Part shown: in pieces, positions 9,706 to 18,973 of the stretch
Numbering within the stretch: position 1 is the stretch's first letter
Layout: every line of letters starts with the position of its first letter
Source of the DNA: Planctomycetota bacterium
Lineage (GTDB): Bacteria > Planctomycetota > UBA1135 > GCA-002686595
DNA: 64,000 bases
Assembly (NCBI GenBank): GCA_020853575.1
Contig: JADYYP010000017.1
Coordinates: forward strand, 158,670 to 222,669
Direction: 5' to 3'
Program-made: the position numbers and the translations under genes
Notes under the pieces: generated by a model
Told to the model about the DNA's origin: nothing
Database searches by the model: none
The model's input: only the letters and a program-made list of their open reading frames with translations

Positions 9706-12528
9706 TCAGTCCGTCTTGTGCGGAGCGCGCAGCAGGCGGAACGGCCGCCGGTAGGGCGAATTCGGCGCCAAGGTCGATTGCGCCGGCGCGACCACGAAGT
9801 CGAGACCGTTCTCGCGCTTGCCGGCGAACAGGTCGAGGATTTCCACCTCGTCGAGCGTCGGATAGGCCCCGAAGTAGATGTCACCGGTGTCACCGATGTC
9901 GAGGTCGCCCTCCTCGTCGGAGCCGCACACCAGGATGTAGTCGCCCGCAGGAATCGGCAGGAGCAGCGGATCCGAGTCGAGCTCCCAGTCGAGCACGGTC
10001 GTCGGGTTGAGGTCGGCCTGCGCGATGGTCTCGAGGTCGAACGTGTCGGGATCGACGATGCGCACCAGCAGCAGGAACAGGTCGACGTCGACCGGCGCCG
10101 GCGCGGTGGTCACGTCCATCGATACGTCGACTTGCGCGGTGCCGCCGTTGACGGTCGGGATCGAGACCACGCCCGAATAGGTGCCGTCCGCCAGGCCCCC
10201 GCGATCGACGGTCACGCGCACGGAGGTGATGTCGGTATTGCCGGTGCCGGCGACGGTCGCGAGCGTGGCGAACACCGGATCGGCGCCGTTGGGCGTGAAC
10301 GTGGGTGTGCCCACGTCGAGCGTGCCGCCTCCGACGTTGCTGATGCTGATCGAGAGCAGCGTCGCTGCCGTGCCGAAGTTGAGCGCCGCGGGCGAGGCCT
10401 GGATCACCGGATTGGGGTTGGTCGAGCCGGCCGCCGCGGCGACCGCGAGATCGGCCTGGATCAGGCCGTGTCCGAAGATGTTGTCGCGCCCCGCCGCACC
10501 GAGGTCGACCGCCGTGTCCTGCAGGAAGTTCTCGATCTCCGCGGGTGTCAGAGCGCCGTTGACCGCGAGCATCAGCGCGGCCACGCCGGCGGCGTGCGGG
10601 CAGGCCATCGAGGTGCCCTGATAGAACACGAAGTTGGGGGCGAAGGCGTTGTTCTCGTCGACCAAGGTCGAGAGCACGCCGTCGACGAAGCCGTCGCCGT
10701 CGAGGTCCACCGAGGTGTCTCCGCCAGGCGCTGCGATGTCGACTTTCGGGCCGAAATTCGAGTACGGCGCCTTGTTCGCGTTGCGGTCGACGGCCGACAC
10801 CGAGACCACGCCGGTGTAGCTCGCCGGGAACGACGACAGCGACGAATTCTCGTTGCCCGCGGCGGCGAAGATCACGACGCCGGCGTTGCGCGCGGCGCTC
10901 ACGGCGCTCTGCATGGTCTGCGTCGAACCCGGTCCTCCCAGGCTCATGTTGATCACGTCCGCGGCCTGCGCCGGTGTGGTGCCCGAGCTGTTGGAAAGGC
11001 CGGCGGCATAGCGCACGGCCTGCGCGATGTCCGCGTCGGTTCCACCCTGGAGGCCCAGCACGCGCAGGTGCATGATCGACACGTCCCAGTTGACGCCGGT
11101 CACTCCGCTGCCGTTGTTGCCGACGGCGCCGATGGTGCCCGCGACGTGCGTGCCGTGGAAGCTCGACGGGGTCAGGCCGTTGCCGTCGCCGGGGTCGGTC
11201 GGATCGGCGTCGATGCCTCCGCCGTCGCCGGCGTTGCTCGCGCTGCTGATGAAGTCGAAGCCCGTGTTGGTCAAGTTGGCGTCGAGATCGGGATGCGTGC
11301 GCAAGCCGGTGTCGATCACGGCCACGACCACGCCAGAGCTGCCCTGCGACAGATTCCACGCGCGCGGCATGTTGATCAGGTCGTAGTGCCACTTCTGCAG
11401 CGTGTAGAACGTGTCGTTGGGCTCGGTGGTCGCGCCTCCGCTCCAAGCACTCGCGCGACGGATGCGGTTGGGTTCGGCCCACTCGACGCGCTCGCTGGCC
11501 TCGAAGGCCGCGATCGCCGCGAGCGTCGTGCGCGCACCGTCCTGGGCGTCGAGCCCGCTCGGCAAGTCGAACGCCAACAGGTCGCTGGTGTCGGGAATGC
11601 GCTGTTCGAGCCGCGCGGAACGACTGGCCATGTCGGAGTCGAGCGTTGCGCCCTCGCGCGCGCGCACGAGCACTTCGCCCGGCACGAACTCGTGCGTGAC
11701 CTCGGTGGCTGCGGATTCGAACGCCGCCAAGCCGAAGACCGAACGCTCGAGCTCGGCGGAATGGACGCGCGCCATGGGGCGAGCGCCCGAGGCCGGCTGG
11801 GCCTCGAGCGCGATCGTGCGCGGGTGCTCGCCGCTCGCGACCAACTCGATCGACTGCAGCATCGCCGCCGGCACGTGCGTTTCGCCGCCGCCCTCGGGGA
11901 TGCGAGCGATCTCGAAGCCCTCGATGTCGCGCACCGAAAGCGCTCCACTGGCCGTGATCGAGAGCTCCAGCGCCTCCGCGCACGAGAGCTTGGCGCGCGC
12001 GCCGTCGTGGGCGCGCAGCGCGAGCTCGTCACCGGCGAGGAACGTTCCCAAGTGGCCCTCGAGCTCGACGTGGTCTCCCAGCGCGTGCGCGCTCACCACC
12101 ACTTCGTAGGGCCCGTTTTGTCCGTGTGCGACGAGCTCGAACGGACCGCGCGCGAGGAAGCGCACTTCGCTCGCCGGCGCACCCAGCGCGAGCGAAACGG
12201 GATCGAGGTGGGCGATGCGGACATCACCGTCGGACACGACGCGCGCGGTGACGGCCACGCGCGCTCCTGCGCGCAGCTTGAGCGCATCGCGGCCGCTCTC
12301 GAGCGTGCTGCGGATCAGCCGCGAGCGCCCGTCGTCGAAGCGCACCAACGCGCGGGTCGCATCGATCGCGTGACCGGAGTCGCCCGCGGTCAGCGGAACC
12401 GTCTCGGGCACGAACGCCACTGTTCCCGAGAGGTGGATCGAGTCGTCTCCGCCGCCCCCTCCGCCGCCCGAACAGGCTGTCGCGAACGTCGCCAGGATCC
12501 CCCAGAAAAAGCGCGTGTGTGTGTGCAT
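9706..12528 (-). CDS. Subtilase (S8) lipoprotein with C-terminal beta domains
   Basis: 940 residues from the ATG at 12528. The lipobox FATAC is followed by a seven-glycine tether. A prodomain-like region of about 350 residues precedes the S8 catalytic domain, where the triad is visible: Asp406 in VVVAVIDTG, His458 in FHGTHVAGT and Ser640 in GTSMACPHAAG, with the oxyanion Asn in AAAGNEN. After the protease comes a beta-sandwich repeat (AALNFGTAATLLSISISNVG) resembling ASH/choice-of-anchor domains, then a further Asp-rich beta region. It is probably an active extracellular or periplasmic endopeptidase anchored to a membrane. A -10-like TATCCT lies about 51 bp upstream of the start. Confidence 0.92.
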   Translation of the reverse strand: MHTHTRFFWGILATFATACSGGGGGGGDDSIHLSGTVAFVPETVPLTAGDSGHAIDATRALVRFDDGRSRLIRSTLESGRDALKLRAGARVAVTARVVSDGDVRIAHLDPVSLALGAPASEVRFLARGPFELVAHGQNGPYEVVVSAHALGDHVELEGHLGTFLAGDELALRAHDGARAKLSCAEALELSITASGALSVRDIEGFEIARIPEGGGETHVPAAMLQSIELVASGEHPRTIALEAQPASGARPMARVHSAELERSVFGLAAFESAATEVTHEFVPGEVLVRAREGATLDSDMASRSARLEQRIPDTSDLLAFDLPSGLDAQDGARTTLAAIAAFEASERVEWAEPNRIRRASAWSGGATTEPNDTFYTLQKWHYDLINMPRAWNLSQGSSGVVVAVIDTGLRTHPDLDANLTNTGFDFISSASNAGDGGGIDADPTDPGDGNGLTPSSFHGTHVAGTIGAVGNNGSGVTGVNWDVSIMHLRVLGLQGGTDADIAQAVRYAAGLSNSSGTTPAQAADVINMSLGGPGSTQTMQSAVSAARNAGVVIFAAAGNENSSLSSFPASYTGVVSVSAVDRNANKAPYSNFGPKVDIAAPGGDTSVDLDGDGFVDGVLSTLVDENNAFAPNFVFYQGTSMACPHAAGVAALMLAVNGALTPAEIENFLQDTAVDLGAAGRDNIFGHGLIQADLAVAAAAGSTNPNPVIQASPAALNFGTAATLLSISISNVGGGTLDVGTPTFTPNGADPVFATLATVAGTGNTDITSVRVTVDRGGLADGTYSGVVSIPTVNGGTAQVDVSMDVTTAPAPVDVDLFLLLVRIVDPDTFDLETIAQADLNPTTVLDWELDSDPLLLPIPAGDYILVCGSDEEGDLDIGDTGDIYFGAYPTLDEVEILDLFAGKRENGLDFVVAPAQSTLAPNSPYRRPFRLLRAPHKTD

Positions 12529-12579
12529 GTGCGTCGAATCCGCGGTGCTGAGCTGCGGCCCTACACCGCAGCGAGCGAG

Positions 12580-12585
12580 AGGATA
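12580..12585 (-). promoter_or_regulatory. Candidate -10 element (GC-TATCCT)
   Basis: On the minus strand TATCCT preceded by GC, 51 nt before the subtilase ATG. It matches the recurrent GCTANNNT pattern of this window. Confidence 0.35.
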
Positions 12586-12709
12586 GCGAGCCGGACGCAC
12601 TCACGGGCAACGAAGGCGGCGCGGACCTGGGAGAGCGAATCCCCGACCCGCGCCGCACTCCAGGATCGGCCGCGCCGGAGCGCGGGCCGAACTCGGCGAA
12701 CGTTGGTGT

Positions 12710-14986
12710 TCAGTCGGTCACGCAGCCGCCATTGAACACGCGGCCGTCGATCGCGCGGATCACCGGAATGACCTCTCCGCCGACCAAGGTGTCGATGCTG
12801 TTCTTGTCGATCACGCCCGAGAATCCGAAGCCGACGTTTTGGTGGAAGCCGACCCCGCAGGACAGCGCTTGCTGCGCTGCCTGCAAGTCGATGACCTTGC
12901 TCTTGAAGTCCGCGTAGCTCGAGAGGTACTGCATGTCGACCGCGGACGTCAGCGGGTCGACCGAGAAGTAGAAGAAGATCGCCTGCGAGATGTCGACCCA
13001 GGCGAGTTCCTCGATGCCCGTGCACGAATCGGCGAAGTCGTCGAAGGGATACATGTCGCCGTCGAAGTCGATGCCCAGCAGCACGCGCTCGTTCAGATCG
13101 TCCCAGCCCGCCGTGTCCGAGCCCGGCGGAACAGTCGCGCCCGGGACCAACGCTCCGGCGTTGAGGATCGACGTACCGAAGGCTCCCGCGCCCGACTGCG
13201 CGTAGTTGGCCCAATTGACCTCGAGCGAGTCGCCCAACTGCGCCCGTTCGCGGTGCAGCGAGTTGGAAGCGATGCACGGTGCATTGTTCCAAGCATTGTT
13301 CGAGGGCAGCGTGCACGCGGGTGTGCCGCTCTCCCAAGACACGTACTTCTGTGTCGCGTCGGACGAGACGTAGATCTCGAGACGGCGGATGGTCCAAGTG
13401 TTCGCACCGCCGCTGGAGTGGTCGACGAAGGCCGTCAGTGCGCCGACGTCGATGTCGAGGTCGATTTGCGCGCTGTCCCCGCAGGGTCCGGAGAGCTGCT
13501 GGCCGTCGTAACCCTGTGGCCCGGTCAATTGGTTGTCGAAGTACGCGTCGACGACTTGCGTGAGCTGCCAGCCGCTCTGCGGGCCGACGAACACCTCGCT
13601 TCCCGCTCCGACCGCGACCGTGACATCGCCGCTGATCGTGACCGTGGTCGCGGGGCCGCCCAGCGACGCAAGGAAGGCCTGGGGCGGGTAGGGCGAGCCA
13701 TCGCTCTTGAGCACGCCTGCGTCGAGCAGCACGAGTTGCGTGTCGTCGACCAACCCGACCATGCCGCCGAGGCTCGAGGTCTGCAGGAAACCGCAGCGCG
13801 GTGTTCCGCTCCATTGGCCCGCGCCAGCGCTGGCGAAGCTCTCGACGCCGACTCCGATCGCTTCACCAGGCTGCAGGCGCTCGGCCGCTCCGGTGAGGTC
13901 GCGTACCTCTCCCAGACCCGTGAAAACCAGGCACTGCGTGAAGTCGCCACTGAAGGTGTCGCCCGGATTGGTCGCGATCGGTGTGTTGGTGCCGGCGTCG
14001 ATCACGCTCTGCACGGCGAGCGTGATCAGCGTCGGGCCTCCGCCCGTGTCGACGCTGGCGACGATGCCGTTGACCACCGCGATCCCGGTGGTATCGAACT
14101 CGGTGCGCAGGAAGTGGGGGTGGTAGCGCACCGCGTTCTGTTCGAGGTCATCACAGCCCGGATCGACGCCCAGCACGCCGTCCATCACGACGCTCGTCCC
14201 GACGTCGAGGTTCGCGAACGCGATCTGCGATCCGATGCCCGCGCTGGATTGGTCGAAGCCGGCGACGAAACTGGTGCAGTCGGTGGGCTCGACGACGTAC
14301 GCGGTGCCCTTGTCGTCCTCGACCGCGAACACGCCCTCGGTCGCGTCGATCTCGGTGATCGTGCCCGCCAGAGCCATCGGAGTGCGCGTCGAGAGGAAGA
14401 TGCGCGGGCCGACGGTGATCGAATCGGTGACCACGCCGCTAGCCACCGAGTTGGCCACGTCGATATGCAGGAACAAGTAGGGCTGGTTCTCGTCGGCCGG
14501 CTCGGCGACGGTGAACGAGTTCAGCGCACCGAGCGGAAAGGTGGTCTCGACGCCGGTGTAGAGACTGCCGGCGGGATCGAACAGCGGATAGACGGGCACG
14601 TCGGCCTGCGAGAGGTCTTTCGCGGTGATCGTGAGCTTGAAGCTCAGCGTGTCGTAGCTGCCGGCCGCGATCGGACGCGACGCGATCGGCGCCGCGGTGC
14701 CTTGGTAGGCCAGCGCGTCGATCGTCACCGGCGCGTCGACGCCCTCCTCGATCAGGTAGGTTGCGCCGCCGGACCCGATCAAGGCCAGCTCCAAGAAGGT
14801 GATGTCGAGCTCGCTCAGGTCACTTGCGCCCACGTCGCCCAGCGCGACGGTCGCCGCCGGATTGCGCAAGAAGTCGCTGGTGTTCGAGCCACCGTCGTCA
14901 CCGCCTCCGCCACCGCCGCAGGCGCTGACGAGCAGGGTCGGGTAAAGAGCGAGAAGCGCGCGAGAGCGCGCGAAGCGTGCGTGCAT
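12710..14986 (-). CDS. DUF4382-like beta-rich lipoprotein
   Basis: 758 residues. The signal MHARFARSRALLALYPTLLV ends in a lipobox (VSAC) directly followed by six glycines, a tether like that of the neighbouring subtilase. Residues about 50-150 (LDITFLELALIGSGG, then ASRPIAAGSYDTLSFKLTI) resemble DUF4382, a beta-sandwich of bacterial lipoproteins. The following 500 residues contain repeated OB-like beta segments (LAGTITEIDATEGVFAVEDD and VVNGIVASVDTGGGP) of the DUF5666 kind and a Cys-containing C-terminal part. No active site is visible. It is 181 bp upstream of the subtilase on the same strand and could be a surface protein expressed with it. Confidence 0.7.
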   Translation of the reverse strand: MHARFARSRALLALYPTLLVSACGGGGGGDDGGSNTSDFLRNPAATVALGDVGASDLSELDITFLELALIGSGGATYLIEEGVDAPVTIDALAYQGTAAPIASRPIAAGSYDTLSFKLTITAKDLSQADVPVYPLFDPAGSLYTGVETTFPLGALNSFTVAEPADENQPYLFLHIDVANSVASGVVTDSITVGPRIFLSTRTPMALAGTITEIDATEGVFAVEDDKGTAYVVEPTDCTSFVAGFDQSSAGIGSQIAFANLDVGTSVVMDGVLGVDPGCDDLEQNAVRYHPHFLRTEFDTTGIAVVNGIVASVDTGGGPTLITLAVQSVIDAGTNTPIATNPGDTFSGDFTQCLVFTGLGEVRDLTGAAERLQPGEAIGVGVESFASAGAGQWSGTPRCGFLQTSSLGGMVGLVDDTQLVLLDAGVLKSDGSPYPPQAFLASLGGPATTVTISGDVTVAVGAGSEVFVGPQSGWQLTQVVDAYFDNQLTGPQGYDGQQLSGPCGDSAQIDLDIDVGALTAFVDHSSGGANTWTIRRLEIYVSSDATQKYVSWESGTPACTLPSNNAWNNAPCIASNSLHRERAQLGDSLEVNWANYAQSGAGAFGTSILNAGALVPGATVPPGSDTAGWDDLNERVLLGIDFDGDMYPFDDFADSCTGIEELAWVDISQAIFFYFSVDPLTSAVDMQYLSSYADFKSKVIDLQAAQQALSCGVGFHQNVGFGFSGVIDKNSIDTLVGGEVIPVIRAIDGRVFNGGCVTD

Positions 14987-15184
14987 GGGGAGTCTCCGTC
15001 GTCGAGGTACGGCCCGGCCATCGACGACGAACTCGGCGCGCTTGAGCGCGGAGCGCCGCGGGCCGCGGGGATCCGCCAGACTGGCTCAGCTCCAGGAAAG
15101 TCGGGCGCCGAGCTTCAGCTCTGCTTCAGGGCTGCTTCAGGACGTTGACATCGCCGGCACGCGCACCGACCGCGATCACCGGCC

Positions 15185-16519
15185 TCACGAGCGGGAGTAC
15201 GCCAAGCCGCGCAGGACGCGCTTGAGCTCCGTGCGACGCACGTCGACGTGCAGCGTCACGATCACCTCGTTCGCACCCGCGCCATACTCGATGCTGGCGC
15301 CGCAGTCCTTGCCGCCCGCAACGCTCAGCGCCCGCGCCGCGGTCTCGAGATTCGCGCGCAGCGTGTGCATCGCGCCGAAGTACTCGCCGGCGTCGCGCTC
15401 GCTGTCCCAGACGCTCACCCAGCGCAGCACGCACGCATCACCGTTCGAGATCAGCGCCAGCCGGTCGCCGTCCCAGCCCTTGGCGATCTCGCTCGAGAAG
15501 GCGATCCCGAGGATCGCGGCGGGGCTCTTGAGGTCGATCCCTTCGCGCTCTTGGGGCGGAGTGCACTGGATCGCGATCATCAATTCGCCCAGCGTGTCCT
15601 GGCGCTCCAGCGACCAGCCCTCGGCGAGCCCCGAGGTCTCGAAGGTCAAGCGTGTCGGTTCGTCGCGCTGCGCGGGATCCCAGTACTTCGCCGGGTGCAG
15701 GATCTGCTCGGTCGAGCGCGGTGGCTCCTTGAACGCGGCGCGAATGTCCGCGCTGTTGACGGGCTTGGTCTGCGCGGCCATCAGGCTCTCGGTGCGCTGC
15801 AGGAACGCTGCACCCGCCATGTAGACGCCGAGCATTGGCTTCCACATCCACGCGGGCGCGCCGCTCAGCGAGGTCATCTGATCCATGTCCTGCTGCGAGA
15901 TCGACGACATGTCGAGCGAGCCTGCGTTGGCCAGCGTCCACTGCGTCATCACGGCCGTGCCCGAGCCTTCGACCACGGCTTGGAACGCGAGCTGTGCATC
16001 GGTGTCGTCGCCCAGGCGCTCGAGCGTGGCGTCGATGCCGAAGAGTTGGTCGTCCAGCGCGTGGTCCAGCTCGTGCGCCAGCGTGATGCGTGTCAGCGCC
16101 AGCGGGAGCTCTTCCATCAAGCTGAACGAGTCGGTGTCGGGGTCGTAGAAGCCCGCGACCTGGCTCTCGAGCAGCTCGAAGGTCTTGGCGCGCAGGTCGA
16201 GGTCGGGCGGAATCGCGCCGAGCAGCTTGGCGATGCGCTCGTCCGCGCGTTGCACCTTCGGGTCGACGTGCTTGGCCTCGCGCTGCTTGGCGTACTCGAT
16301 CAGGTCCGCCTTGCTGCTGATGCGCACGCTGACCGGACGCTCGAAGCGCTCGCCGCGCAGGCCCTCGATGTCGGCCTCGATCGTGCGGCTGAGTTGCTCC
16401 AGCTCGGCCTGCGTCCAGCGTTTCGCGCCCGGTTTGGACTGCGGGTCCTGGCGCACGGCGGGAGCGGACGCGGACGAGGAGAGCGGCACGCAGGCGAGGA
16501 ACAGGGCGAGGATCTGCAT
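15185..16519 (-). CDS. Secreted HExxH (zincin-like) metalloprotease candidate
   Basis: 444 residues from the ATG at 16519, which begins a signal peptide (MQILALFLACVPLSSSASA). The central segment TRITLAHELDHALDDQLFG contains His149-Glu150-x-x-His153, the zinc-binding and catalytic motif of gluzincin/metzincin-type peptidases, preceded by VAGFYDPDTDSF, a pattern often seen shortly before HExxH in secreted planctomycete and proteobacterial proteins. The remaining 280 residues are helical and unassigned. A -10-like hexamer lies 7 nt upstream of the start, suggesting a leaderless mRNA. Family membership beyond zincin is not clear; whether it is active is an inference from the intact motif. Confidence 0.75.
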   Translation of the reverse strand: MQILALFLACVPLSSSASAPAVRQDPQSKPGAKRWTQAELEQLSRTIEADIEGLRGERFERPVSVRISSKADLIEYAKQREAKHVDPKVQRADERIAKLLGAIPPDLDLRAKTFELLESQVAGFYDPDTDSFSLMEELPLALTRITLAHELDHALDDQLFGIDATLERLGDDTDAQLAFQAVVEGSGTAVMTQWTLANAGSLDMSSISQQDMDQMTSLSGAPAWMWKPMLGVYMAGAAFLQRTESLMAAQTKPVNSADIRAAFKEPPRSTEQILHPAKYWDPAQRDEPTRLTFETSGLAEGWSLERQDTLGELMIAIQCTPPQEREGIDLKSPAAILGIAFSSEIAKGWDGDRLALISNGDACVLRWVSVWDSERDAGEYFGAMHTLRANLETAARALSVAGGKDCGASIEYGAGANEVIVTLHVDVRRTELKRVLRGLAYSRS

Positions 16520-16526
16520 GGCGCAG

Positions 16527-16532
16527 AGGATA
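16527..16532 (-). promoter_or_regulatory. Candidate -10 element (TATCCT)
   Basis: TATCCT on the minus strand, 7 nt from the ATG at 16519, consistent with a leaderless transcript. Confidence 0.4.
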
Positions 16533-16595
16533 GTGCGCGCGGCGTGCGGAGCGCGCGCTCGGCCGGGTTCCAACGCGCTTCGAACGCGCTCTCCG

Positions 16596-17084
16596 TCAAC
16601 CCTTCTTCTCGTGGCAGCACTGGTCGATGACGACCGCGGACGCCAAGAGCAGTACATCGTCCTCGCCGTCGGAGACCTCGATCCCGTAGCTGTCGCGGAA
16701 CGCGAACCACTGCTTGCTCACGCGCGCCACGAGCGTGCCGTGGCGCCGGAACTCGTACTCGTGCTCGAAGAAGTCGCCGTCGGCCACGAGGTCGTCGGGT
16801 CCGGGCACGTCGACGGTGAACTCGCAGTGGAAGAAGGTGAACAGCGTCTTCCTGACCGTGGCGAGCACTTCGCTTCCGCGGGTGATCTCGAACGTCGGCC
16901 CCCAGGCGAGCAGGCGTTGGCGGATGAAGGCCAACTCGTGCCCCTGCATGTCCTGGAAGGACAGCTTGGCACCGAGTGAGAACGCGCGTCCGTCGACGAA
17001 GTAGCGCTCGCGGTCGAGCTCGTCGCGGATCACGTAGTCGTCGCCGAAGGCGAGTAGGTTCTGACGCATCTTGTAGCGGGTCAA
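16596..17084 (-). CDS. LURP-one-related / YxjI-family protein
   Basis: 162 residues. The sequence pattern RYKMRQNLLAFGDDYVIRDE, then RYFVDGRAFSLGAKLSF and ELAFIRQRLLAWGPTFEI is characteristic of the YxjI/LURP-one family, a 12-stranded beta-barrel around a helix related to Tubby and scramblase folds. Bacterial members are small cytosolic proteins of unknown function. The TTG at 17084 is chosen because family members begin with RYxMRQ; an ATG at 17069 is the alternative. It is 76 bp upstream of the HExxH protein on the same strand, but that gene appears to have its own promoter. Confidence 0.8.
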   Translation of the reverse strand: MTRYKMRQNLLAFGDDYVIRDELDRERYFVDGRAFSLGAKLSFQDMQGHELAFIRQRLLAWGPTFEITRGSEVLATVRKTLFTFFHCEFTVDVPGPDDLVADGDFFEHEYEFRRHGTLVARVSKQWFAFRDSYGIEVSDGEDDVLLLASAVVIDQCCHEKKG

Positions 17085-17229
17085 AGTGCTGCTACTGGCG
17101 AGGTGGGGGAGCGCCAGGCTACGCGTGCGCGGCGCGGCTGTTCGCTCCGATTTCGACGCGAAATTCGCTGCGCACCCCGCGGCCTCCGCGCTCGGGGAGG
17201 CGGGCGCTCGGAGCCGGGGGCCGCGAGGC

Positions 17230-17235
17230 TAGACT
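17230..17235 (+). promoter_or_regulatory. Candidate -10 element (GC-TAGACT)
   Basis: TAGACT preceded by GC, 43 nt ahead of the ATG at 17279. The same TAGACTCTTCG string recurs at 36902 ahead of another gene. Confidence 0.4.
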
Positions 17236-17278
17236 CTTCGGCGCGTTTTCCGTCCCCCCTGGCCCCGTGGAGTTCGCC

Positions 17279-17794
17279 ATGCGCCGACTCGTGCTCGTCC
17301 TCGCGTCCCTGACCTCGACTGGCTGTGCGACATCGAATCTGCGTGTCGTCGAGGCTTCGCGCCCCGCCGATCGCGCCACTTTCGAGCGTCTGTGCAAGCT
17401 CGCCGGAACGTGGCAGTCGCAGGATCCCAGCGGAGCGTGGTACGACGCGGCGATCTTCCGCGTGTCGTCGAATGGCAGCGTGGTCGTCGAGACCATGTTC
17501 CCCGGCGCGCAACACGAGATGACGAACGTCTACCACCTCGACGGCGCGTCGGTGGTGCTGACGCACTATTGCGCCGTCGGCAATCAGCCGCGCATGCGAG
17601 CCGCTGCGACCGGCGGGGACTCGGTGGCCTTCGAGTTCGACTCGGTCACCAACGTGACGGATCCGCAGACCGACGTGATGAGCTCGATGGACCTGCGCTT
17701 CGTCGACGACGACCACGTCGTGCAGTCGTGGGGCTCGCTGAAGAAGACCACGCACCCCGAGCCGGTGGTGTTCGAGCTGCAGCGCAAGCGCTGA
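17279..17794 (+). CDS. DUF1579-like beta-barrel lipoprotein
   Basis: 171 residues from the ATG at 17279, which has GTGGAG upstream and starts a lipoprotein signal (MRRLVLVLASLTSTGCAT, lipobox TSTGC). The body is a small beta-rich domain: a start with ERLCKLAGTWQS, strands with VVVETMFPG and TNVYHLDGASVVLTHYCA, and an end with LRFVDDDHVVQSWGS. This resembles calycin-like DUF1579 proteins, which begin with a LxGxW motif and bind small hydrophobic ligands in some relatives. Ligand and role are unknown. It is followed by a pseudopilin operon on the same strand after 193 bp without obvious signals, so it probably is a separate unit. Confidence 0.7.
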   Translation: MRRLVLVLASLTSTGCATSNLRVVEASRPADRATFERLCKLAGTWQSQDPSGAWYDAAIFRVSSNGSVVVETMFPGAQHEMTNVYHLDGASVVLTHYCAVGNQPRMRAAATGGDSVAFEFDSVTNVTDPQTDVMSSMDLRFVDDDHVVQSWGSLKKTTHPEPVVFELQRKR

Positions 17795-17987
17795 ACGTTT
17801 TTCGAGGAGCTGGGCGCGGGGGCTGGGCGCGGTCGAGGATCGCGGCGCGCGCGCTCCGCGAAAGGGCTTCCAGGGGACGCGGCGCTTCTCCTGCGAATTC
17901 GGGCCCAGTGGTCAAGTCGGCCACCGAATCCACTCGAACTGTGGCGCGGCTCCCGGTCCAGACACCCGGAGCCGCAAGGAACCAAGG

Positions 17988-18395
17988 GTGGAATCGCAAC
18001 GCCGCAATCGAGTTCCGCGACGACGGGGAGCGTCCGCGGGACTGACCCTGCTCGAGGTGGTCATCGCGATCACGGTCACGACCGTGATCCTGATCGCTTC
18101 GGCTGCCGCCTTCTCCGGCAGCGTCAACGCGGTCAACCAGGCCAAACGCATGGGACGTGCCGCGGCGTTCCTCGAGACGGTCATGGAGGATCTCGCTGCG
18201 CAGTCGTACTCGGACTTGCCGAGCTTCAACGGCAACGCGTTCTACGACCAAGCCAGCCAGGCCGACTCGGACTTCGGGGTCACCGTGACGGTGTTCCTCT
18301 CGGCCGTCGACCTGTTGCAGTTGCGCGCGGTGCTCACCGACTTGCGCACGGGTGAAGTGATCGGAGACGTGGTGACGTTGAGGACGCGCCGATGA
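17988..18395 (+). CDS. Type IV pilin-like pseudopilin (GspI/PilV-like)
   Basis: 135 residues from a GTG with AAGGA seven bases upstream. A basic leader (MESQRRNRVPRRRGASAG) is followed by the class III prepilin site G|LTLLEVVIAITVTTVIL, where Glu5 of the mature protein is conserved for pilin assembly, and a hydrophobic helix. The C-terminal 90 residues form a small polar domain. Prepilin peptidase would cleave after Gly and the helix would pack in a pseudopilus. Its stop overlaps the next gene by 4 bp (ATGA), making it the first gene of a four-gene operon of pilin-like proteins. No secretin, ATPase or peptidase gene is nearby. Confidence 0.88.
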   Translation: MESQRRNRVPRRRGASAGLTLLEVVIAITVTTVILIASAAAFSGSVNAVNQAKRMGRAAAFLETVMEDLAAQSYSDLPSFNGNAFYDQASQADSDFGVTVTVFLSAVDLLQLRAVLTDLRTGEVIGDVVTLRTRR

Positions 18396-18973
18396 AGCAG
18401 CGACGAGCGGGTTTCTCGTTGGTCGAGACCGTGATCGCCATGGGGGGCTTCCTGGTGGTCGCGTACGCCTTGGTGGTCACGCTCGACATCGGGCGCGACA
18501 CCGAACAGCTGGTGCGCACTGGAGCCGTGCAGAACCGCGAGATCCGCGCGGCGTCGCGGCGTCTGGTCGACGAGTTGCGCTCGTCGCGCGATTCGGCGAT
18601 CTCGGTCACGACGCTGGCCGATGGCAACCACGAGCTGACGTTCATGGTGCCGATTCAACTCGCGGGCGTGAACTCGTGGGGCGTATACGACCGTTCGCTG
18701 GGCAGCGACGAGGCCTCGCAGAACCACGAGGACTGGCAGATCCGCTACACCGTCGACGCGCAGGGGCGATTGGTCCGGCAACTGATAGACGAACAGGCCG
18801 CGGTGCAGACCCAGACCGTCGTCGCGCAGCTCGCGACCAGCGACGCGGCGCCCGGGTTCCAGGTCGAGGATTCAGGCGACGTGTGGGTGATCACGATCAC
18901 CCGCGCGTCGAGCAGCACCCAGGGGAGTGGAGAGGTGGAGGTGTTCCATGTGCAGACTCGCAACGACGACTGA
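18392..18973 (+). CDS. Pseudopilin (GspJ/PilW-like)
   Basis: 193 residues. The prepilin motif MKQRRAG|FSLVETVIAMGGFL is canonical, with Phe1 and Glu5 of the mature protein and a hydrophobic helix of about 20 residues. The rest is a beta-rich domain with the segment VRTGAVQNREIRAASRRLVD that resembles the start of minor pseudopilin globular domains. The ATG overlaps the previous stop by 4 bp and its own stop lies inside the next gene. It probably joins GspI-like and PilX/GspK-like partners in the tip of a pseudopilus or type IV pilus. Confidence 0.87.
   Translation: MKQRRAGFSLVETVIAMGGFLVVAYALVVTLDIGRDTEQLVRTGAVQNREIRAASRRLVDELRSSRDSAISVTTLADGNHELTFMVPIQLAGVNSWGVYDRSLGSDEASQNHEDWQIRYTVDAQGRLVRQLIDEQAAVQTQTVVAQLATSDAAPGFQVEDSGDVWVITITRASSSTQGSGEVEVFHVQTRNDD

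Noticed and set aside
12421..12490. Glycine-codon run as a simple-sequence repeat or phase-variable tract
   Set aside because: The run mixes GGC, GGA and GGG codons and has no long homopolymer, so slippage is not indicated.
9661..12735. A 3-kb open frame on the plus strand
   Set aside because: Antisense to the subtilase, whose triad is unambiguous. The product is rich in Arg, Val and His with no motif.
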